Shown here one piece after another: positions 8,362 to 16,943 of a stretch of DNA of 64,000 nucleotides (the first letter of the stretch is position 1; the number at the start of each line of letters is the position of its first letter). The notes below the pieces were generated by a model. It ran no database searches. It saw only the letters and a list, made by a program, of their open reading frames with translations, and was not told where the DNA came from. The position numbers were made by a program, and so were the translations under genes. The DNA is from Promethearchaeia archaeon (GTDB lineage Archaea > Asgardarchaeota > Lokiarchaeia > Sigyniarchaeales > SOKP01), in contig JAHQWH010000015.1 of the NCBI GenBank assembly GCA_029856105.1, forward strand, positions 62,001-126,000. The letters run 5' to 3'.

Positions 8362-9672
8362 ATGAGTTCTGAAAAATTGACTGAAGCAGACGAATTTTTA
8401 AAGATTATAAGAAGTGATAGCGAAGGTAAAAAAGGTATTATATGCCTAAATTGTCTTATTGTTAGAAGTCGGTTTAAAGAAATTTACGGATTTATGAACA
8501 GACACAATATTCCACTTCCAGAAGAAAAAATTTTTTCAAAACTAGATCTCCTTGATTACATTAGTATTCATTTTTATAAACAATATCAAAAAAGCCCAAC
8601 GCTTAAAAAACAATTTAAGAGTCCCATTGAATACATTGGAAATTTTATAATTACCGATGAAAAATTAAGCGATTATTTAACAAGGTTTGATTTTATATCT
8701 AAACAAGAACTTATCGATGCGTTTGCTGATTACTGTGCTGATTATGGAATTTCTGTATTCAATACAGCTGATATCAAAGATTTTTCGTTAGATTTATACC
8801 TAATTAAGAAAAAACCTTTTCTGAGAACTGAGGCCGTATTCGTAAAAACAGGGGCAGAAATGACAGAAGAAAACTATAAAGAAACTTTTTACTTAATTAA
8901 CGAAGCGTCAAAAGTAGCTATATGGACGGTTTTTGTAACTACACCTCGAGGAGTTTGTAATATCGGTTTTGAAAGACTAAAGAACGATATGACAAATTTA
9001 AATGCGTGGATGTATGTAATTGATCCAATTCATCAAAAAATCTTAGGAATTTTTAAAGGTAAAAAATCAAAAACTCATGATTCCTCAATTCGAGACGAAT
9101 ATATCAAGAAATTACCTCACGAACCAATAAGAACACCTTCACAGTTAGCTAAAATTTCTGAGTATTATTTCAAAGAAAACGAGTCGTACAATCCGAAATA
9201 TTATGTGATGTTTGAGCTTTTTCCAAAGGAAAAATTAATTATGGAAGAACACGCTGTAATCGTAAAACCAAAATATAAAGACTTGTTTAGAACACTACTA
9301 ATTATCGAAAAGGCTTCAGGTTTAGCTATGATATCGCATTCCAGCGAGGAGATTCCAATGGATAAAGAATTAGTCTCTGGATTCCTATCAGCAATGGATT
9401 CATTTGTTTCAGAAATAGGCGGAACTACATCAATGAATGAAATTAATTACAAAGGTTTCTATATTCATGCAGTTTATGGAGAGTACATTAAATTAGCTCT
9501 ATTTCTCTCAAGACCGGCAAGTCAGAGTTTAAAAGAGAGGTTAGCTTATTTTTTAAATCATTTTGAAGAACATTACCACGATCAAATTTTAGATTTTAAA
9601 GAAATTGGGAATACTGCTATTTTTGATAGAGAAAGAATAATTGAACTCATTAAGGAAATTTTAAGCGTATAA
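8362..9672 (+). CDS. Unknown protein, second of a tandem paralogous pair
   Basis: 436 aa, paralogue of the upstream gene, which ends 88 bases before. Both share the order: N-terminal helical/strand region (IICLNCLIVRSR here, ISINYILINCR there), KSPIEYIGN, KQELIDAFADYCADYGI, FLRTEAVF, TVFVTTPRGV, and the C-terminal SGFLSAMDSF / INYKGFYI / SLKERL / HYHDQI block. The copies differ at many positions, so the duplication is old rather than an assembly artefact. No catalytic motif is recognised. Role and localisation are unknown; a cytosolic regulatory or scaffold protein is only a guess. Confidence 0.72.
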   Translation: MSSEKLTEADEFLKIIRSDSEGKKGIICLNCLIVRSRFKEIYGFMNRHNIPLPEEKIFSKLDLLDYISIHFYKQYQKSPTLKKQFKSPIEYIGNFIITDEKLSDYLTRFDFISKQELIDAFADYCADYGISVFNTADIKDFSLDLYLIKKKPFLRTEAVFVKTGAEMTEENYKETFYLINEASKVAIWTVFVTTPRGVCNIGFERLKNDMTNLNAWMYVIDPIHQKILGIFKGKKSKTHDSSIRDEYIKKLPHEPIRTPSQLAKISEYYFKENESYNPKYYVMFELFPKEKLIMEEHAVIVKPKYKDLFRTLLIIEKASGLAMISHSSEEIPMDKELVSGFLSAMDSFVSEIGGTTSMNEINYKGFYIHAVYGEYIKLALFLSRPASQSLKERLAYFLNHFEEHYHDQILDFKEIGNTAIFDRERIIELIKEILSV

Positions 9673-9816
9673 TAAATAAAAGGAAAAAAATCTCAACATA
9701 ATTCAAATAAATTATTTCAATTTATCGATAAAATTTATGAATAATAAGGAACAGATTAAAATTTTCAGTTAATTTCTAATTATTTAGAAAGGTTTTGTTT
9801 ATCACGGGTGATTATA

Positions 9817-10185
9817 ATGAGTGAAAATAACGAAGAAAAGTTGGTTTTTGTTTATAATGCAGATTCGGGAATGGTAAATACTGTTAAAGATTTCTGGCAT
9901 AAGGCTTTAAGACCTAGCACTTATAAATGTAATCTTTGTGCTCAAACATTCAGCCCCTTCGGTATGAAGAAAGAATGGAAATCTTTTCTTGGCACGTTAA
10001 ACATAGAGACTGAATTTCTGCATAAAGACGAATTTTTGAATAACTACGACATTCAAGATGCTAAATATCCTTCTGCTTATCTATTAAAGAACGGTACTCT
10101 AAAGTTATTGATAACGCAAGAAGAGATGGATAAAGTACCATCAATTAATGAAATGGAAAAACTCGTCTCGTCAAAATTAAAATAA
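9817..10185 (+). CDS. Conserved small CxxC protein
   Basis: About 122 aa. The sequence LVFVYNADSGMVNTVKDFWHK is followed by a CNLC pair (about residue 35) and FSPFGMKKEWKSFL. This pattern recurs, as I recall, in uncharacterised proteins of bacteria and archaea that look thioredoxin-like in their strand order but have an unusual cysteine pair. A GTG in the same frame lies at 9808. ATG 9817 is preferred because a GGGTGA ribosome binding site lies about 5 bases upstream of it. The function is unknown; a thiol or metal role is suggested only by CNLC. Confidence 0.7.
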   Translation: MSENNEEKLVFVYNADSGMVNTVKDFWHKALRPSTYKCNLCAQTFSPFGMKKEWKSFLGTLNIETEFLHKDEFLNNYDIQDAKYPSAYLLKNGTLKLLITQEEMDKVPSINEMEKLVSSKLK

Positions 10186-10193
10186 GCTATAAA

Positions 10194-10203
10194 TCTTTTT
10201 TTT
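10194..10203 (+). terminator. T-run terminator
   Basis: Eight consecutive T follow the stop of the CxxC protein by about ten bases, before the convergent minus-strand operon. This fits an archaeal uridine-tract terminator. Confidence 0.35.
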
Positions 10204-10248
10204 ATGTCCCTACTTTTGAAAAAATTGAAAATTTTTATTCCAATTTGT

Positions 10249-12354
10249 TTATCCTTTTGAACTCAAATATTCTAAAGCTTTGTTCACATCATTTGTTGGT
10301 ACCTTACAAGTTTTATTAATGCATACGTACGCAGTAGCCTTTCCGTCGAATTTATCAAAATATTGAACGAAATTGGAAAGTTCATCTATTTCTGGACCTA
10401 TTTTTTCTGTGGGTCGAAAAATTAACGATTTATTAGGCAAAAAATGTTTCTTTATCTCAGACAACATATTATTAGTATCTTCTTTGCCTGTATCTCCTGC
10501 AATAACAAGAGAATAAGTTGGTCCAACGGCGTAATCTACGGCTGTCAAAAGAAAAGTATGTGCTACGGGCGACTTTCGAACGTTTTCAGCAAAAACTCGA
10601 CTGATGTGATCAGCTTTTTTTTCGTAATCTTGATTTCCTGTTAGTTGAGCTAATTTGAGTAGGTTCAACATCGCAACAGAGTTTCCAGAAGGAATAGCAC
10701 CGTCGTAAATCTCTTTCTGACGAGCTAACAATTTTTCTCCGTCTTCCGCGGTAAAGAAGAAACCCCCTATAAAAGAATCCCAAAAATGATTTATTTGGTC
10801 TTCAGTTAAATCTATAGCAGTTTTTAGGTAGAATGTGTCAAATGTAGCCTCATATAAATTAATTAAACCCCAGATAAGAAACGAGTAATCGTCTATGTAA
10901 GCGTCAATTTCAGCAGTCCCGTCGCGATACCGATGTAAAAGACGGCCATTTGACTTCCGTAAATCTTTAAGGATGAAAGAAACGGCTTTTTTCGCGGCTT
11001 CAATGTATTTTTGCTCACTCAATACGAAACCAGCTTTAGCTAACGCGGCAATCATTAATCCGTTCCAATCCGTTAATATTTTATCGTCCCGATGAGGTTT
11101 AATCCTGGTTTCTCGTGAATTGAAAAGCTTTTGTCTCATAGCTTTTATAGAGTTATGAAAATCCTCCTTCTGAGGATTAGCTAGCTCAGATAGCCCAATC
11201 TTCAAATGAAGGATATTTTTGCCAGTTTTCTCTTTAGTAGCTTCATCTAAATAATTACCGCTAGTTTCAACATTATAAATACTTTCTATTAGTTCAGCAT
11301 CCTCTTTTTCTAAGATATTTTCAATTTCTTCTTTAGTCCAAACGTAAAACTTTCCTTCCTCTCCTTCGCTGTCCGCGTCTTGGGCCGAATAGAATCCTCC
11401 TTCAGGAGAACTCATATCTCGCAAAACATATGTAAAAATCTCTTTAACAGTGTTTCCGTACTCAATATTTCCAGTCGCTTGATAAGCTTCTAAATAGCTG
11501 AGCGCTAATAGGGCTTGATCATACAGCATCTTCTCGAAATGAGGTACTAACCAGTTAACATCAGTAGAATAACGATGAAATCCAAAACCAATTTGATCGT
11601 AAATACCTCCTCGCCTCATAGCCTTAAGAGTGCTTTCAACCATATTTAAAGCGTTTTTGTCTTCTGTTCTTTTCCAATATCTTAATAAGAATAATAAGTT
11701 ATGAGGAGAAGGAAATTTTGGTGCGCTACCAAAACCGCCTTTTATTTCGTCAAATCGCATACTTAACCGAGAATAGGCGTTTTCTATAACTTTTTCTTCA
11801 AGACTTCTTCCCGGAGACTCAATGTTGATGTCTTGTAACGCAAATGTAATTTTTTCGCTCGACGACATCAACTCTTTTCTTTCGTTTTTCCACAAATGAT
11901 TCACGCGATTTATTAAATCAATTAAGCCAATTCTTCCAAAACGGCTTTCTTTGGGAAAATATGTACCTGCAAAGAAAGGTTTTTTATCTGGAGTCATTAG
12001 AATTGTTAGTGGCCAACCCCCGGAATTAGTCATTATTTGACAGACGGTCATATATATTTTATCGATGTCAGGTCGTTCTTCCCGGTCGACTTTAATAGAT
12101 ACAAAAACATCGTTCATAATTTTAGCAACAGTAGGGTCTTCAAAAGATTCGTGCGCCATAACATGGCACCAATGACAAGTAGAGTAGCCAACTGAAAGAA
12201 ATATCGGTTTATCTTCCATTCTTGCTTTCTCAAAAGCCTCTTCCCCCCAAGGATACCAATCTACTGGATTCTCAGCGTGTTGTAGTAAATAAGGGCTTTT
12301 TTCAGTTATTAATTTATTGAATTTTCTATTTTTGTTTTCTTCTATGTTTTTCAC
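10249..12354 (-). CDS. Thioredoxin-domain / six-hairpin protein (YyaL / SSP411 / DUF255 family)
   Basis: 701 aa. The N-terminal DUF255 thioredoxin-like domain has the family's [15 protein letters not shown] start (here [11 protein letters not shown]), [13 protein letters not shown], and a CHWC redox motif ([14 protein letters not shown], about residue 60). The rest is the alpha/alpha six-hairpin toroid seen in this family, with [18 protein letters not shown] and [21 protein letters not shown]. Family members are widespread and poorly characterised. It starts at GTG 12354, overlapping the stop of the upstream nitroreductase gene by four bases (GTGA), so the two are translationally coupled. It probably acts in the cytosol in thiol redox or sugar chemistry; the substrate is unknown. 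Confidence 0.88.
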   Translation of the reverse strand: MKNIEENKNRKFNKLITEKSPYLLQHAENPVDWYPWGEEAFEKARMEDKPIFLSVGYSTCHWCHVMAHESFEDPTVAKIMNDVFVSIKVDREERPDIDKIYMTVCQIMTNSGGWPLTILMTPDKKPFFAGTYFPKESRFGRIGLIDLINRVNHLWKNERKELMSSSEKITFALQDINIESPGRSLEEKVIENAYSRLSMRFDEIKGGFGSAPKFPSPHNLLFLLRYWKRTEDKNALNMVESTLKAMRRGGIYDQIGFGFHRYSTDVNWLVPHFEKMLYDQALLALSYLEAYQATGNIEYGNTVKEIFTYVLRDMSSPEGGFYSAQDADSEGEEGKFYVWTKEEIENILEKEDAELIESIYNVETSGNYLDEATKEKTGKNILHLKIGLSELANPQKEDFHNSIKAMRQKLFNSRETRIKPHRDDKILTDWNGLMIAALAKAGFVLSEQKYIEAAKKAVSFILKDLRKSNGRLLHRYRDGTAEIDAYIDDYSFLIWGLINLYEATFDTFYLKTAIDLTEDQINHFWDSFIGGFFFTAEDGEKLLARQKEIYDGAIPSGNSVAMLNLLKLAQLTGNQDYEKKADHISRVFAENVRKSPVAHTFLLTAVDYAVGPTYSLVIAGDTGKEDTNNMLSEIKKHFLPNKSLIFRPTEKIGPEIDELSNFVQYFDKFDGKATAYVCINKTCKVPTNDVNKALEYLSSKG

Positions 12355-12929
12355 CTTTTAGACTTATTAAATGGTTTGGTAAATTCATCTATAAAAATGA
12401 ATTCTTTAAATTGTTTTCTTTCTGGTCTTTTATTCTCTTTAGATTTTTGTATATCAGTTAACCCTTCTTTAAATTCTTTAGAGCGTTTACCGATAACGAT
12501 TAAGGAAATTAGTCTCATATGTTCTGGAATGCCGAGCACTCTCTTCGCTCCATCTTCATTAAAACCTGCGATAGGGTGCGCAACAAGACCCAATTCTGTG
12601 GCTCGGAGTATTATAAAAGCGCTTGCTAAACCCGTATCGAAAAGATAATATTGCCTTTCTTTGATAACACAATCGTTTTTTACGTCGCTAAAAGCTGCGA
12701 TAATTAACGAACTTAATTCTACCCACTTATTAGTTGTTGATAACGACTTGTGAAGTTTTTCTAGTTGCTCTTTATCGCGAACAAATACATATCTCCATGG
12801 TTGTTTGTTAAAACAAGATGGAGCTAATCGCGCTGATTCAGCTAAATCTTCTATTAGTGTGTCGGAAACCTCAATTGGTTCAAGGGATCTATATGCTCTT
12901 CTTTTTTCAATCGCATTTTTTACATTCAA
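12351..12929 (-). CDS. Nitroreductase-family flavoprotein
   Basis: A 192-aa member of the FMN-dependent nitroreductase superfamily. Signatures are the N-terminal [10 protein letters not shown] (FMN-phosphate-binding arginines), [16 protein letters not shown] near residue 36 and the C-terminal GKRSKEF. The length is normal for the short single-domain type. A TTG at 12929 is the probable start, with AGGGTG about 7 bases upstream. It is the first gene of a two-gene unit with the thioredoxin-domain protein, suggesting a shared redox role. The natural substrate is unknown. Confidence 0.85.
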   Translation of the reverse strand: MNVKNAIEKRRAYRSLEPIEVSDTLIEDLAESARLAPSCFNKQPWRYVFVRDKEQLEKLHKSLSTTNKWVELSSLIIAAFSDVKNDCVIKERQYYLFDTGLASAFIILRATELGLVAHPIAGFNEDGAKRVLGIPEHMRLISLIVIGKRSKEFKEGLTDIQKSKENKRPERKQFKEFIFIDEFTKPFNKSKR

Positions 12930-13135
12930 ATTTCAACACCCTTAAAAAGACCTTTTAAAACCTTAATTTTTAAGATTTCATTTATGATTGAAACCTAATT
13001 AATTAAGAAATATTTAAAGAATATCAATATAAGCCTTATTAGTTATTAACTTTCTAAATGAATTATTTTGAGTTATAACTCTTTGAATTGGAATATAAAT
13101 ATTTCATAAAGAAATTATTAGGAAAAAAATAAAAA

Positions 13136-13567
13136 TTACTTTGATTTCAGGGCTATAACTGCAGAACCTTGAGTAGTAATTCTTTCGTCTTGAGTTTCGC
13201 TTAGAACGCTAATTTCGACCAGATTTTCGTCGTTTTCAGAGTATTTTTTCAATATCTTTCCCTTTAATGTTAAAGTATCGTTCTCATTTGTCATACCAGC
13301 AAATCTTATTTTGTAGTCTTTTAACACGCCCCCCTTTGCCCAATCAGTAATGTAGGATCCGACTATTGACATAACAAGCATTCCATGGGCGATACATCCA
13401 GGTAGTTTTGCTACTTTCGCAAACCCCTCGTCGTAATGAATTTTATTATAATCTCCAGATGCTGATGCGTAATCTATTAATTGTTGTCGAACAATTGGTC
13501 CCCTTTTTGATGTAGGTAATTCCATTCCCGTTGATATATCTTCAAAAAACAATTCTTTTTTAGACAA
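13136..13567 (-). CDS. MaoC-like (R)-specific enoyl-CoA hydratase subunit
   Basis: A 143-aa single hot-dog domain protein. The hydratase-2 motif is visible: a catalytic Asp and His in ASGDYNKIHYDE (about residues 35-46), then the conserved loop LPGCIAHGMLVM. Such proteins hydrate 2-enoyl thioesters. It lies 21 bases downstream of a second hot-dog gene with a MaoC N-terminal-type domain, and the two probably form a heterodimer like HadA/HadB. The TTG at 13567 is the likely start, with an AAAGGTGA site ahead. The pathway (fatty-acyl or short-chain acyl-CoA) cannot be fixed from the sequence. Confidence 0.83.
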   Translation of the reverse strand: MSKKELFFEDISTGMELPTSKRGPIVRQQLIDYASASGDYNKIHYDEGFAKVAKLPGCIAHGMLVMSIVGSYITDWAKGGVLKDYKIRFAGMTNENDTLTLKGKILKKYSENDENLVEISVLSETQDERITTQGSAVIALKSK

Positions 13568-13588
13568 TTTTCAAATCACCTTTTAAAT

Positions 13589-14029
13589 TTAATGGAACAC
13601 GATTAACGAAATGATTAAATCAAAAACTTTTTCGCCAGTTTCCTTGTTTTTTCCACTTGTGACTGCCGTGATTAAATCCATTTTACCTCTTTTTCCTTCC
13701 TTTTCTACAATATTTTCGACTTTGGTTTGATATGTAATGGTATCTCCGGCACAACCTTGAGAGTAATACTTAATTTCTCTGCCACCATCTAATAATTTTC
13801 TAAAATCTATCCCCAAAGTTGAAAAAAAATTATTATCTGAGAAGGTCATTCTCGTGTAAAATGTAGTAGGAACAGGTATGTCATTAAAACCTTGATTTTT
13901 GGCTTCATTGACATCGTAATAAATTGGGTTCGATTCCCTTATCGCGTTAGCAAAATGAGAGATTCGCCAACGAGTAATAACCATTTCCTTTGGTGCAAAT
14001 TCGTAGCCAATAAATTTTCTATCAATCAT
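13589..14029 (-). CDS. MaoC N-terminal-type (FAS1-like) dehydratase subunit
   Basis: 146 aa with the MaoC_dehydrat_N hot-dog fold. The start FIGYEFAPKEMVITRWRIS is followed by HFANAIRESNPIYYD and a PVPTTFYTRMTF segment. This half usually lacks the catalytic Asp/His pair and stabilises or completes the active partner, which is encoded immediately downstream (13136-13567). Pairing of two single hot-dog proteins is a known arrangement (HadAB/HadBC, split MaoC). The upstream gap to the peroxiredoxin gene is short (67 bases), so the three may be co-transcribed. Confidence 0.78.
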   Translation of the reverse strand: MIDRKFIGYEFAPKEMVITRWRISHFANAIRESNPIYYDVNEAKNQGFNDIPVPTTFYTRMTFSDNNFFSTLGIDFRKLLDGGREIKYYSQGCAGDTITYQTKVENIVEKEGKRGKMDLITAVTSGKNKETGEKVFDLIISLIVFH

Positions 14030-14095
14030 GTAAATTCTTAGTTCTCATTTAATTTAAATTAATTTTAATATGTTTAGATGTTTTAAAGGTTTTAT

Positions 14096-14575
14096 TTATA
14101 AACCCGCTAAAAAATCTTTAACTTCTTCAACATGTCCTTTCACTCGAACTTTTGGCCACATATGAGAAATTTTACCTTCCGGATTTACTAAATAAGTGCT
14201 TCGAGTAACTCCCATATAAGTCTTACCTCGATAAGCTTTTGATCCCCACGCTCCATATTTTTTTAATATTTCTTTTTCCACATCACTTAATAAAATAACT
14301 TTCAGATTCTTTTTTTCAATAAATTTAGCGTGAGATTCGGGACTATCAGGGCTTATACCAATAACCTCTGCGTTTAGTTTTTGAAATTCGGGTAAAATTC
14401 CTGTAAAACCAATTGCCTCAATTGTGCAGCCGGGAGTATTATCTTTAGGATAAAAATATACGATAACATATTTACCTTTGAAATCTTTTAGACACCATTC
14501 CTTGTTATCTTTGTCTGGAAGACAAAATTCGGGAGCAGCATCTCCAACCTTTAATATAACTTTTTTCTCGTTCAT
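14096..14575 (-). CDS. bcp: Peroxiredoxin, BCP/PrxQ type
   Basis: 159 aa. A thiol peroxidase that reduces hydrogen peroxide and organic peroxides. The peroxidatic motif is FYPKDNTPGCTIEA with Cys50. In most BCP proteins the resolving Cys lies five residues on (CTxxxC); here that position is Ile. The enzyme is therefore either a 1-Cys type or uses another cysteine, perhaps Cys18 or Cys28 in the N-terminal strand. Other family marks are VIGISPDSPESHAKF and the late STYLVNPEGKI. An ATG start is followed by a normal GDAAPEFCLPD N-terminus, and a GAGGAG site is upstream. Confidence 0.88.
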   Translation of the reverse strand: MNEKKVILKVGDAAPEFCLPDKDNKEWCLKDFKGKYVIVYFYPKDNTPGCTIEAIGFTGILPEFQKLNAEVIGISPDSPESHAKFIEKKNLKVILLSDVEKEILKKYGAWGSKAYRGKTYMGVTRSTYLVNPEGKISHMWPKVRVKGHVEEVKDFLAGL

Positions 14576-14755
14576 AATGATTCTCCTCTTGAAGATTTTG
14601 GATTTTATTTTTATTGTTATTATAGAATTTTATGAAAAGAATTTCAATCTTCAGATTATCAATTATAAAAGTTTTAGATACATTTTATTAATTAATAGTA
14701 TTACAAAATTCGAAAATTAATAAAATATAAATTTAATAACACCGTGAGTTAAGAT

Positions 14756-15376
14756 ATGGAAAAAAAAAGTTTAGGACTATTCTTAGTTGTTCTGGGATTT
14801 ATCTTTCTTGGCATTGCTGTGGTTACGATTTGGAGTATGTTTTTCGGCTTTGATGCAACTAAAGGGTTATACATCATTTTAGCAATTCCCTTAATGGTTT
14901 TTAGTGTAACCACTATATTTTTCGGGTTTTATTTAATAACACGAGTTAATTTAGGTTTAAAGACTAAAGGATTAATCTTATTAGTTGATGGGCTAATTCC
15001 AATAATTGCTTCCGTGTATGCTATGTTAGATCCCCGACTTAGCGTGATTAATGACATACGAATTCTGGTATTACTACCTTTAACGCTAGTAGGCATATTT
15101 ATTGTAGTTTATAGCGTTTTTCTATTAACTGCTGATGTATATATAGACGGAATTAAAACCAGAAAAAGAGCAAACAAGATATTAGGAATAATTTCCATTG
15201 CTATAGGACTTGCTAATATAGCTGCGTTTATTGTATTAATATCAATCTCTGGGGAACAACCAGTTATTTTATCGGTATTTTGGTTATTAATTGGGGTGAT
15301 TTCGATTTATTTTGGCGTTCATTTATTTATCAAGAAAGTCGAAGAGAAACAAAAGTATACAAAAAGAAAAAGATAA
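14756..15376 (+). CDS. Six-helix membrane protein of unknown function
   Basis: 206 aa, almost entirely hydrophobic. Six transmembrane helices are predicted by eye at about residues 5-28, 36-60, 70-90, 97-124, 137-160 and 167-190. The C-terminus is a short basic tail (KKVEEKQKYTKRKR). There are no catalytic or transport motifs. It is flanked by the peroxiredoxin gene (divergent) and the DapA-Fae gene (convergent), so the context gives no hint. Confidence 0.65.
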   Translation: MEKKSLGLFLVVLGFIFLGIAVVTIWSMFFGFDATKGLYIILAIPLMVFSVTTIFFGFYLITRVNLGLKTKGLILLVDGLIPIIASVYAMLDPRLSVINDIRILVLLPLTLVGIFIVVYSVFLLTADVYIDGIKTRKRANKILGIISIAIGLANIAAFIVLISISGEQPVILSVFWLLIGVISIYFGVHLFIKKVEEKQKYTKRKR

Positions 15377-15418
15377 AAGAAATATAAAAAAATATATTAT
15401 TTATTTTTAACATTCTAA

Positions 15419-16909
15419 TTAAGGATCGTTCCTAAAGGGATGACGCGCATTTTCAGCGTTTTGAATACCGTCATCTACCGTTGGTAACCCTTCCATAGCC
15501 TTTCGAATGGCGTTTCTTGTAGCTTTATAGTTATTAATAAATACGCGTTTTCGAGCGCTCGCGCTAGGATGTACAAATACATTTACAATTATTACGATAT
15601 CCTCTGCGGCTTCTTTAGGAAGAATTCCATCCTCTACGCATTTCATTACCGCTTTTGCTACTGCTGCTTGAGCAGGACCATAAGTTAAACTTGCGTGGCG
15701 CATGGAAGTTATTTTAACAGTAGGGATCATAACTGTCGCAGGTTTGACTTGCATGTTTGGTTCGAGAATCACCTGTAACCCTTCACGCCCTTTCGCGGGA
15801 TGTGTTAAAGCACGAGCATAAGCATCACCTACGGGTCCCTTCTTATTTCCTATTAAAAGATCAATATGTGCTAACTCTGCTCTACTGCCAACGAGCGATT
15901 CACCAACTTTTAAGCTGAAATCAGAGATTTTTTCAGGTGTAACACCCACTGCGTAAAAACGGCTCGTTAATTCTTTATCATCTATCTCGAACTTAACTTC
16001 TTTCTTTTCGATATATCCTAACTTTTCAAGTTCAACTCTAAATTCGTCTTGGAGTTCGTAGGAAAGAGCGTCTCCTAAAATGATCGGGCGTCTAGTTGTG
16101 CCTACTGGAACGCCCATCAAATTCAAGCACTCTTTGGCACCTAAAGCTCCAGAATTGATTAGCATTCGAGCTAACTTTTGTACTTTTTTTTGTAGAGTCT
16201 GTGCTTCAAGTAACCGATTGTTTTTTACATGGTCGTAAATTTCGAGCCATACTTTAGGAATAACATTAGCAGAACCAAGTATGCAACCCGCAGCACCACC
16301 AGCTAAAGCACCTAATACATTTTCGTCCCACCCTATTAGAACGGAAATTTTATCACTTACTTTCTCTAAAAGCGCAGAGAAATATTTGTAGTCACCGCTA
16401 GAATCCTTTATCGCAACGAAATTATCAGTATCAACAAGATCTTCTACAACAGTCCAAGGTAATTCTACCCCCGTACAGACGGGAATATTGTACAACACCA
16501 ACGGTATATCGGTTTTTTCTGCGATCCTAAAATAATGGTCATACAACCCTTTTGCCTTAGGTTTGAGATAATAGGGTGTTACGATTATAGCCGCGTCTGC
16601 ACCGATGTCCGTTGCAGCTTTAGTAGCATCAATTACCAATTTTGTTCCAGTTTCTCCAGTCCCAGCAATTACAGGAACTCTACCATTCGTTTCATCGACG
16701 ACTATTTCTATAACTTTCAAACGTTCCTCAAAAGTCATGTTAACGAACTCTCCAGTCGTTCCTACCGGAACAAGGCCCGTAACTCCTTGATCTATGAGAT
16801 GGTTTACTAAATTTCTAAGGTTTTCTTCGTTAATTGATTCATCTTCTTTATTAAAAGGAGTTACTAATGCGGGCATAACTCCTGTTGGTCTAAAATCAAA
16901 TTTTCCCAT
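15419..16909 (-). CDS. Fusion of a DapA/NAL-family aldolase with formaldehyde-activating enzyme (Fae)
   Basis: Two enzymes in one chain. Numbering is from the in-frame TTG at 16924; ATG 16909 is preferred because a GAGGT site lies about 8 bases before it. Residues 10-303 are a pyruvate-dependent (beta/alpha)8 aldolase: GTTGEF (55-60), TPYYLKP, Tyr145 in YNIP and Schiff-base Lys173 in IKDSSGD. The Arg of true dihydrodipicolinate synthases (YNVPSRTG) is Cys150 here (YNIPVCTG), so DapA activity is doubtful. Residues ~325-500 are Fae: VGESLVGS, AHIDLLIG with His353, GPVGDAYA, YGPAQAAVAKAV and a VFVHP segment. Fae condenses formaldehyde with tetrahydromethanopterin. I infer that the aldolase releases or uses formaldehyde (for example 4-hydroxy-2-oxobutanoate to pyruvate plus formaldehyde). 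It is the second gene after an unknown 430-aa protein. Confidence 0.9.
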   Translation of the reverse strand: MGKFDFRPTGVMPALVTPFNKEDESINEENLRNLVNHLIDQGVTGLVPVGTTGEFVNMTFEERLKVIEIVVDETNGRVPVIAGTGETGTKLVIDATKAATDIGADAAIIVTPYYLKPKAKGLYDHYFRIAEKTDIPLVLYNIPVCTGVELPWTVVEDLVDTDNFVAIKDSSGDYKYFSALLEKVSDKISVLIGWDENVLGALAGGAAGCILGSANVIPKVWLEIYDHVKNNRLLEAQTLQKKVQKLARMLINSGALGAKECLNLMGVPVGTTRRPIILGDALSYELQDEFRVELEKLGYIEKKEVKFEIDDKELTSRFYAVGVTPEKISDFSLKVGESLVGSRAELAHIDLLIGNKKGPVGDAYARALTHPAKGREGLQVILEPNMQVKPATVMIPTVKITSMRHASLTYGPAQAAVAKAVMKCVEDGILPKEAAEDIVIIVNVFVHPSASARKRVFINNYKATRNAIRKAMEGLPTVDDGIQNAENARHPFRNDP

Positions 16910-16943
16910 TTTAATTAACCTCAATTTTTATTATCATCATCAT

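Noticed and set aside
15419..16909. DapA-Fae considered as two genes mis-joined
   Set aside because: The frame is open through a short linker (about 304-325) without stop, internal ribosome binding site or start at the Fae boundary.
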